From Bacillota bacterium (GTDB lineage: Bacteria; Bacillota_A; Clostridia; Peptostreptococcales; Anaerovoracaceae), in NCBI GenBank assembly GCA_017556895.1, contig JAFYLX010000137.1, positions 1-20,363 of the forward strand: a stretch of DNA of 20,363 bases, read 5' to 3'. Positions within the stretch are counted from its first letter, which is position 1. Every line of letters begins with the position of its first letter. The translations under genes and the position numbers were made by a program. A model generated the notes under the pieces. It had not been told where the DNA came from and searched no databases. It saw nothing but the letters and a program-made list of their open reading frames with translations. Positions 14,337-20,363 of the stretch are shown piece by piece.

Positions 14337-17300
14337 TTAGTTGTAGTTCCAACCTGGTTTTTGTTCGTCATCATCTTCAGCGTCATCATCTTCAGCGTCA
14401 TCATCTGAATCGTCGCCATAATCTGGAACTGGGATGGATGGTTTTGGCTGAACTACTGTTACATCCTTGCCTGGTTCAGCTGGATAAGCTTCTGGATCAG
14501 GATTATGAAGGTTACAGTAGTAATGTGGTAATTCTGAACCGATGTCTTGAACCTTTTTATTTGGAACGTAAGGTCTCATGATACCGGACTTAGAAACTGT
14601 GCTTGAACATGATGGAGTTGCTAAGTAGCCAGAACCTGTACATACACTTGCAGATTTATGAGCTGTATCCTTTTCTGTAGGAGCAGTTCCTGTTGTGAAG
14701 TACTCTGTTCTAGTGTGGCTTCCGCTTGCATCTGTAGCTAAAAGACCACTCTTTGTATCAATTTTTGCAGATGTTACATTGCCTGGAGCGCTAGGGTAGG
14801 AACCGCCGTAAGCACCATCAATCTGGCTCATAACATCCCCCCAAAGGTATGCAGCTGCTTCGGAATACTGTGATAATGAGATATTAACGTCATTACCAAT
14901 CCAAAGTGCAGCACTGTATGTTGGAGTGAATCCACAGAACCAAATATCGAACTGCTTGTCTGTTGTACCTGTCTTACCACCAACCGGTACGCCGGAGATT
15001 GCTGCAGGATAACCGATACCTTCAGTTACTACGGATCTAAGTACGTCTGTCATAATCCAAGCAACACCTGGGTCTAGAACCTTAGTTTCTGAAATTTTAG
15101 GTTCTAAGATTAATTCGCCATTTCTAGTAGTTACCTTAGTGTAACAGCTGTATTCTTTATGAACACCTTTGTTTACGAATGTACTATAAGCACTTGCCAT
15201 TTCTAGTGTTGTTGTACCTTCTGTCATACCACCTAAACCAAGTGCGGCTAGGTTACGGTCTGAGTCTGTTAAAGTTGTGATACCGAAATCTTCAGCTACG
15301 TTATAAGCGTAATCAACGCCAATTTGGGATAAGATTTTAACTGCACATACGTTTACGGACTGCTGAAGCGCTTTTCTGAATGTATGAATACCACGATATC
15401 CCGGATAAGAGTTAGCAGGCCAAAGATCTCCACTGATTGTTGTAGGCTCGTCGTCTACAATGGAAGCAGCTGTTAGATAGTTACCCCAGCCTTTATTACC
15501 CTGCTTGTCAAAGCCGTTGTTTACAAAGCTGAAAGACTGTCCGTTTGCCTGTAGTTCATAGCTCTTCTGTAATGCCGCTGCATAAACTGCGATAGGCTTG
15601 ATAGAGGAACCTGGCTGCTGTGGTGTTGTCGCACGGTTAAATAACATTCTACCTGATGTATTACGTCCACCGATCATAGCCTTAATCTGTCCAGTAGCAT
15701 TGTCGATGATAGTCATCGCAGACTGTGGCTGGATTGTCTGTGGCTTTAATGTATAGTCTTTTGTAAGCATCTTGCCATCTTCGAAAGTGAAGAATTCTGG
15801 GTAGTCTGTAAAGAACTGTGCAGAGACAACTAAGTTATCTTCGCTATCTCTTGTCTTATACTGCTGAGGGATGTTAACGAAACCACCTTCGATGGAATAA
15901 AGAATATCTTCTTCATCGTATACGTATAACTTCTTTAATTCTAAACTGTAGTCGATAGCATCATTTACAGTAGTGTCATAAATGTTGAAACGCTTGCCGG
16001 CAAAGATTGTAACTGAGCCGTCTTCGTTTTTCTTGTATTCATCGGAGTTAAACATTAGCTGGCCGGACTCGTTGATGTAGTCGTCAAAGTCATATAGCAT
16101 GATATTGCCATACTCATCAAGGATGTTATCGTCATCATCCATACTTACATCAATAGCTTTAGGGAAGTTGTCCTTTTTAGCGAATTCGTTTTCGATAACA
16201 CCCTGAGCCTGGGAGTCCATAGTAGTATAAATCTGAATACCACCGTCATATACTAAGTTTACAGCTTCATCGTAGCTGTAACCGGCTTCTGTCTGTAAGT
16301 CGTCGATTACTGTTTCGATTACATAGTCAGCAAAGTAGTTGGAGAAGGAGCTTAGTGCGTCTAGGTTAGGGTTAACCATGTCCTTAACTTCAACCTGTTT
16401 TGCTTCTTCGTATTCTTCGTCTGTGATATATCCCTGCTCATGCATTAAGTATAAGCAAGTTGCGATTCTGTCCTTACAAGTGTCGTTCCAAAGATAAGCA
16501 GTGTTGCCAGTCTTTGTGATTAGGTTTTCAGTTTCATCGTTAACTTCTGATGCGTCAACGGAGTAAACTAGAGCATAGCTTGTAGGCGCCTGTGGCATTG
16601 CCGCAAGAGCTGCTGCTTCAGCGATAGTTACTTCATTGATATCCTTTGAGAAGTAAGCCTGAGATGCAGTCTGTACACCGTATCCGGAACCAAAATAGAT
16701 TGTATTTAAGTAAGCTTCTAAAATCTGGTCCTTGTTAAGTTCGCTCTCTAACTGAACAGCATAATAAGCTTCTTTGATCTTTCTACTTATGTTACGGTCA
16801 TACATTTCGTCCTGAAGATACAGGTTTCTAGAAAGCTGCTGAGTGATTGTACTTGTACCACTGATATGTCCGCCGTTAAAGACAGCGTCCTTTATCGCAC
16901 CAAAGATACGGATGATGTTGAAACCGTTATGAGTTTCGAATGTCTTATCTTCTAATGCAATAAATGCATACTGTACGTGATCAGGAATCTCGCTTATTTC
17001 TACAATTGTTCTGTTCTGATCACTGAAGGCCGTATCCATGATTACGCCATCGTCATCATATAGAACGGAACTTTGAGAAAGCATGCTGTAGATATCATCT
17101 GTTTCAATATCTGGTGCAGTAATGATAATAACTGCTACATAGATGATAACAGCAAGACAAATCGCAAGGAAACCGCAAGCCGCAATAAGAAGGAGCTTCT
17201 TCTTGTCTAGGTCCTTAAGACTAAAAGCCTTAACTTCTCCATCAGCGGATGTAGCATCTGATGACTTTTTCTTAGAAAGGAAGTTTAAATTGAACTTGGA

Positions 17301-17402
17301 TTTGTTCTGTTTCTTCTTATTTTTGCTTCTGCTTCTTGATCTATATGTTTCTTCATTTGCATTTTTATTTACGCCATTATTTGGATCATTGAAATTATTC
17401 AA
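14337..17402 (-). CDS. Class A penicillin-binding protein (PBP1A-type transglycosylase/transpeptidase)
   Basis: A 1021-residue bifunctional peptidoglycan synthase. A basic cytoplasmic N-terminus (about 1-69) precedes a transmembrane helix (70-95). The GT51 glycosyltransferase domain carries catalytic Glu151 in EDKTFETHNG and TSTITQQLSRNLY. The transpeptidase domain has GSSIKP (Ser599, Lys602), SVN (682-684) and KTGTT (from Lys810). The linker of about 150 residues (410-560) between the two is long, and about 150 residues follow the catalytic core, including three cysteines (921, 932, 963) and an Asp-rich tail. The start is TTG 17402: GAGGGTG lies about 5 bases upstream, and no in-frame ATG occurs before residue 107, past the membrane helix. 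Transcribed alone, convergent with rpe and divergent from comEC. Confidence 0.96.
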   Translation of the reverse strand: MNNFNDPNNGVNKNANEETYRSRSRSKNKKKQNKSKFNLNFLSKKKSSDATSADGEVKAFSLKDLDKKKLLLIAACGFLAICLAVIIYVAVIIITAPDIETDDIYSMLSQSSVLYDDDGVIMDTAFSDQNRTIVEISEIPDHVQYAFIALEDKTFETHNGFNIIRIFGAIKDAVFNGGHISGTSTITQQLSRNLYLQDEMYDRNISRKIKEAYYAVQLESELNKDQILEAYLNTIYFGSGYGVQTASQAYFSKDINEVTIAEAAALAAMPQAPTSYALVYSVDASEVNDETENLITKTGNTAYLWNDTCKDRIATCLYLMHEQGYITDEEYEEAKQVEVKDMVNPNLDALSSFSNYFADYVIETVIDDLQTEAGYSYDEAVNLVYDGGIQIYTTMDSQAQGVIENEFAKKDNFPKAIDVSMDDDDNILDEYGNIMLYDFDDYINESGQLMFNSDEYKKNEDGSVTIFAGKRFNIYDTTVNDAIDYSLELKKLYVYDEEDILYSIEGGFVNIPQQYKTRDSEDNLVVSAQFFTDYPEFFTFEDGKMLTKDYTLKPQTIQPQSAMTIIDNATGQIKAMIGGRNTSGRMLFNRATTPQQPGSSIKPIAVYAAALQKSYELQANGQSFSFVNNGFDKQGNKGWGNYLTAASIVDDEPTTISGDLWPANSYPGYRGIHTFRKALQQSVNVCAVKILSQIGVDYAYNVAEDFGITTLTDSDRNLAALGLGGMTEGTTTLEMASAYSTFVNKGVHKEYSCYTKVTTRNGELILEPKISETKVLDPGVAWIMTDVLRSVVTEGIGYPAAISGVPVGGKTGTTDKQFDIWFCGFTPTYSAALWIGNDVNISLSQYSEAAAYLWGDVMSQIDGAYGGSYPSAPGNVTSAKIDTKSGLLATDASGSHTRTEYFTTGTAPTEKDTAHKSASVCTGSGYLATPSCSSTVSKSGIMRPYVPNKKVQDIGSELPHYYCNLHNPDPEAYPAEPGKDVTVVQPKPSIPVPDYGDDSDDDAEDDDAEDDDEQKPGWNYN
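14366..14405 (-). repeat. 15-base tandem repeat encoding the Asp-rich PBP tail
   Basis: A 15-base unit (cgtcatcatcttcag on the plus strand) is repeated 2.7 times without mismatch. On the coding strand it gives the DDDAE-type repeats near residues 998-1012 of the PBP. Being a multiple of three, copy-number change would keep the frame. Confidence 0.85.
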
Positions 17403-17434
17403 ATTTTCACCCTCTTTCTGCCATAATTATTAGT

Positions 17435-17463
17435 ATTATATCATATTTTGAAGGCAAAGTTAA
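17435..17463 (-). promoter_or_regulatory. Candidate promoter for the PBP gene
   Basis: On the minus strand TTAACT (17458-17463, 4 of 6 to the -35 consensus) lies exactly 17 bases from a perfect TATAAT (17435-17440). The start site would be near 17428, leaving a leader of about 26 bases with GAGGGTG before the TTG start. Confidence 0.65.
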
Positions 17464-17470
17464 GAAAAAC

Positions 17471-17499
17471 TTGTAAGATTAAGGAATCTGTAATATAAT
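17471..17499 (+). promoter_or_regulatory. Candidate promoter for comEC-holA
   Basis: TTGTAA (17471-17476) is exactly 17 bases from TATAAT (17494-17499). Transcription would begin near 17506, and AGGAGG (17519-17524) lies 5 bases before ATG 17530. It is back to back with the PBP promoter; the -35 boxes are only 7 bases apart. Confidence 0.65.
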
Positions 17500-17529
17500 T
17501 TTTCTAGGGCTTACCGATAGGAGGAAACT

Positions 17530-19611
17530 ATGCGACGTAAGCTCTTTTTTTGTACATTTTTGCTGGTGGTTATAACAATATTGATTCTTAACCATTATGA
17601 AACTGAGGATAGCGTTTACGCAACCGAAGAAGGCAATGAAAATAAATATGTAGGTAAGATAATATCTATAGAAGAATATGATGATGAAATCTTCAATCTT
17701 GTCGTAAAACTTGATGATAGAGAGCGAGTTTTACTCAAATATTATGGAAAGGAAAAATTGTCTCAAGACTTTTATGGTGACAGGGTTTTGTTTTACGGAA
17801 AGCTTGAAGTACCTGACTCCGCACGTAATCCGGGTTGTTTTAACTACAGGCAATACTTAAGAAGCGTAGGCATTAAATATATATGCACTGTTGATAGCAT
17901 TGAAATCTTATCAAAAACCAATAATTTCTACGATTTGTATTGCAAGGCACTATTGAGTAGAAAACAGAGTTTTTTAGCCAGCATTGAAGATGAGGCCACA
18001 AGAAATTTCGTCGACGGGATTCTCTTTGGTAATACTAATAACTTAGAGGAAGACATTTACGAAGAATTCAAGGTAAACGGCACGGCCCATATACTTGCCG
18101 TAAGTGGCCTTCATATAGGTATAATATATAACCTGCTTCAGAGGGCTCTCGGCAAAAGGCAGACGTGGACAAACCTTGCAATTACAGTAATACTGCTTTG
18201 GTCACTAGGGGTTCTTGCCGGTTGGACCCCTTCTGTGGTTAGGGCGGTAGGAATGATATATTTAAAGCTTTATGCCTTGTATTTTGACATGCGATATGAC
18301 TCTCTAACTGCATTAAGCCTAATTGTACTTTTATTGATGCTAAAAAACCCATACATAGTATTTAACATATCTTTTCAGATGTCCTTCTTGGCAGCAATGT
18401 CCATAATATTTATAATGCCTCATATTCCAAAGAAAATCCCGGATTTTATGGCAATAATTTTGACCGTAAATATAGGTCTAATGCCGTATCAAATATATCA
18501 GTTTAACACTTTTTCCGTAACTTCATTCTTAGCAAATATTCCAGTCGTATACTTATCAGAAATTCTACTAACAATTACCTTTGCACAGTTCATTGTCTTT
18601 TTATTTACAGGAATAAACCTAACTTTGTTGACAGAAGCCATGTCAAAATTTGTCGTGAATTGCAATAGACTCATGACTTTCGGAATGGACTCTTTAGATA
18701 TAATAAGTCCGCCTATCTGGGGACTCATATTGATTTACCTAGCTATAGGCTTTGCTGTTTCCGAAACGGCATATATCCTATTGGTGAGAAAAAAATGGCG
18801 ATTGATTTCTGTGATTCTCATATTTTTAAGTTTATTCTCCATCGTTATAGCCGTATCCGGGACAGATAAGTTCCCACATACAGAAGTGGTTTTCGTTGAT
18901 GTAGGACAGGGTGACTGTATACACATTAGAGCAGGTGATAAGAACGTTTTGATAGACGGAGGTGGAAGCGTAAACTATGATGTAGGGAAAAAGACAGTGA
19001 AGCAATATCTTTTAAAAAACGGCGTGGATAAAATAGACCTTGCCATAGCAACCCATACTCATACGGACCACTACAAGGGGTTAGAAGAGTTAAAAGAAGA
19101 AGGACTTTTAGACATAATTGAGACTGGTCTTACAGCGGGTAAGACTTTTAGGATAGATGATGACGTTACCATTGAGACTATATGGCCGGTAGAACTCCCA
19201 AAGGATGACCCAAATCAGGAAAAGAACGAAAATTGTTCCGTTTTTATGATTAATTATGAAGGAACAAAAATACTTATTACAGGTGATTTAGACGAAACGG
19301 GAGAAGCAAAAATGCTGAGATATTACTCTGATTTAGAGACACATAGTAGCGGAAGGCAAAACCCACTAAAGGCTCATATTCTAAAGCTTGGGCACCACGG
19401 TAGCCGGTATAGCACCTCTACAGAGTTCCTAAATACGGTGGACCCACAGTACTGCGTAATACAAGTCGGGGATAATAACTACGGTCATCCCCATACTAAA
19501 ATAATTGAAAAATGTTTTAAAAAATGTATAATATTATTAAGAAATGATATTCATGGTGCAATAGGATTTGCTTTTGAAGAAAGAACTATAAAATACTGCA
19601 CTATGTCTTAA
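17530..19611 (+). CDS. comEC: ComEC/Rec2-family DNA internalization protein
   Basis: A 693-residue polytopic membrane protein. It starts with a hydrophobic segment (about 5-20), then an OB-like DUF4131 region (about 38-130). The Competence domain (about 155-420) has the signature HILAVSGLHIG (187-197) and many membrane helices. A C-terminal metallo-beta-lactamase domain (about 450-690) contains DVGQGD (457-462), the metal-binding HTHTDH (509-514), ITGDLDETGE and KLGHHGSRYSTS. In transformable bacteria ComEC conducts single-stranded DNA across the membrane, and the C-terminal domain is thought to degrade the other strand. Only one N-terminal helix is obvious rather than two. No other competence gene is visible, so competence cannot be concluded. 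holA follows, as in many Firmicutes. Confidence 0.95.
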   Translation: MRRKLFFCTFLLVVITILILNHYETEDSVYATEEGNENKYVGKIISIEEYDDEIFNLVVKLDDRERVLLKYYGKEKLSQDFYGDRVLFYGKLEVPDSARNPGCFNYRQYLRSVGIKYICTVDSIEILSKTNNFYDLYCKALLSRKQSFLASIEDEATRNFVDGILFGNTNNLEEDIYEEFKVNGTAHILAVSGLHIGIIYNLLQRALGKRQTWTNLAITVILLWSLGVLAGWTPSVVRAVGMIYLKLYALYFDMRYDSLTALSLIVLLLMLKNPYIVFNISFQMSFLAAMSIIFIMPHIPKKIPDFMAIILTVNIGLMPYQIYQFNTFSVTSFLANIPVVYLSEILLTITFAQFIVFLFTGINLTLLTEAMSKFVVNCNRLMTFGMDSLDIISPPIWGLILIYLAIGFAVSETAYILLVRKKWRLISVILIFLSLFSIVIAVSGTDKFPHTEVVFVDVGQGDCIHIRAGDKNVLIDGGGSVNYDVGKKTVKQYLLKNGVDKIDLAIATHTHTDHYKGLEELKEEGLLDIIETGLTAGKTFRIDDDVTIETIWPVELPKDDPNQEKNENCSVFMINYEGTKILITGDLDETGEAKMLRYYSDLETHSSGRQNPLKAHILKLGHHGSRYSTSTEFLNTVDPQYCVIQVGDNNYGHPHTKIIEKCFKKCIILLRNDIHGAIGFAFEERTIKYCTMS

Positions 19612-19627
19612 TTGAACGGAAATTAAA

Positions 19628-20256
19628 ATGGCTTATAAAAATACAAAAACTGAACATGCTTTCCAAACTTTCCACAAAGATTTGAAAACAGGAATCTTTC
19701 CGGAAGTTATTTTTATGTACGGAGATGAAGAATACTTGATTCAGTGGGCTTGTAATTCATTGGCAGACAAGTTTGTCGATAGGGGCATGAGAGATATAGA
19801 CTATGTTAAAGCAAACGAGCACGAAGATGTAGATGAACTTTTGGCTTTATGTGATACATTCTCTATGATGTCAGAAAGAAGAGTTATTTGGGCTAAAGAT
19901 TACGGACCTTTACTTAAGAAAAACAGCAAGGGCTTCGGAGAGAAGGAGCTAGAAAAACTAGTAACATATATAGAAAATCCAAATCCTCAGTCTATCTTGA
20001 TATTTTCTGCGGCATCACCGGAAGATGGCAGTGCATTGGTCAAATATCTAAAGAAGGAATGCAAGTCATATGCTTTCGATAGACTAGATAGACCTCAGCT
20101 TAATGGGTTTGCTGAAAAGCGTTTTAGGGCTGCGGGAGTTAATATTGACAGACACGTCCTTAAATATCTAATTGATGAAACGGGATATTTCAATAGAGAA
20201 ACGGAATATACGATTTTTAATCTAGAAAATGATATTAAGAAGATAATCGCATACAA
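19628..20256 (+). CDS. holA: DNA polymerase III delta subunit, 5' part only
   Basis: About 210 residues of HolA, the clamp-loader subunit that opens the beta sliding clamp; complete proteins have about 330-345. Visible features are the N-terminal IFMYGDEEYLI, the MMSERRVIWAKD strand, ILIFSAASPEDGSALVKYLKK, and the domain II segment LKYLIDETGYFNRETEYTIFNLENDIKKIIAYN. After about residue 210 the frame runs on as 26 residues that do not resemble HolA, ending at a TAG (20336-20338), where the family would continue with its C-terminal helical domain. I end the supported part near 20256. The ribosome binding site is poor (ACGGAAAT). Best read as a gene cut by a junction, not a natural short HolA. 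Confidence 0.85.
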
Positions 20257-20363
20257 CAGGAACTTACTTCAGCACAAATGCTTTGCCGTCCGTCATTCTG
20301 GATGGCGTTTATCTGCATTTCATTCCTGGCAGCGGTAGGAAGCACAGTTATCAGTTTTGCAAA
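20254..20363 (+). other. Fragment of an unrelated coding frame, MFS transporter-like, at the contig edge
   Basis: In a different plus frame (codons from 20254) 36 residues are open to the window end. They contain SAQMLCRPSFW followed by a hydrophobic helix with small residues (MAFICISFLAAVGSTVISFA). This pattern, an ML-R-PSFW entry into a transmembrane helix, resembles the middle of OFA-type major facilitator transporters. No start codon or ribosome binding site introduces it, and the same frame has a stop at 20236-20238. GC of the last 98 bases is about 46 percent. Identity as MFS is tentative. Confidence 0.45.

Noticed and set aside
14366..14405. Tandem repeat as a possible CRISPR or minisatellite element
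   Set aside because: The units are 15 bases with no spacers and lie in frame in a coding region. They encode an acidic tail.
17143..17433. A 96-residue plus-strand frame opposite the PBP N-terminus
   Set aside because: It is the complement of the PBP's Lys/Ser-rich region and membrane helix, has no ribosome binding site, and covers the PBP promoter. It is a shadow.
17530..19611. comEC as evidence of natural transformation
   Set aside because: comEC is common in bacteria not known to be competent, and no other competence gene is visible here.
20257..20338. The tail of the holA frame as a genuine C-terminus
   Set aside because: These 26 residues have no HolA-like features and fall where another frame has a plausible membrane-protein sequence.

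Overview
The window looks like part of a chromosome (probably one assembled contig) from a low-to-moderate GC Gram-positive anaerobe of the Clostridia, inferred from AsnA, QueH, a PASTA kinase/PP2C pair, the priA-def-fmt-rsmB-prpC-prkC-rsgA-rpe gene order, AGGAGG-type ribosome binding sites and TATAAT promoters. I cannot name a genus; a gut or oral Eubacteriales lineage is a guess. Coding density is very high. No gene-free stretch reaches 300 bases; the longest is about 127 bases. I saw no rRNA, tRNA, CRISPR array or insertion sequence.

Layout. (1) Bases 1-2003, plus strand: the 3' end of a secreted protein with a cadherin-like domain and a C-terminal type I dockerin. It is followed after 12 bases by a membrane-anchored protein with a cohesin domain and its own cadherin-like domain. 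This is a potential self-contained surface attachment pair and the most interesting part of the window. (2) A shared bidirectional terminator, then a minus-strand YhcC-type radical SAM gene (2058-2993). (3) Divergent promoters around 3008-3068, then a compact plus-strand run from 3097 to 14264 whose gaps are all 30 bases or less and several of which overlap: queH, asnA, priA, def, fmt, a YugP-like zinc peptidase, rsmB, prpC, prkC, rsgA, rpe. It ends in a strong hairpin terminator. (4) A minus-strand bifunctional penicillin-binding protein (14337-17402, TTG start), with its promoter back to back with that of the next gene. (5) Plus-strand comEC (17530-19611) and a 5' portion of holA (from 19628).

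How the genes fit together. The long operon couples replication restart (PriA), N-terminal formyl-Met handling (Fmt, Def), rRNA and ribosome maturation (RsmB, RsgA), tRNA queuosine (QueH), asparagine supply (AsnA), the pentose phosphate pathway (Rpe) and the Ser/Thr kinase-phosphatase switch sensing muropeptides (PrkC/PrpC). The neighbouring class A PBP is a plausible cell-wall partner of that switch. The PrkC activation loop lacks the usual phospho-threonines.

At the right edge the holA reading frame stops matching the family near 20250. A different frame from about 20254 to the end reads like a membrane-transporter fragment (MFS-like). This is most simply a chimeric contig end, though a real rearrangement is possible.
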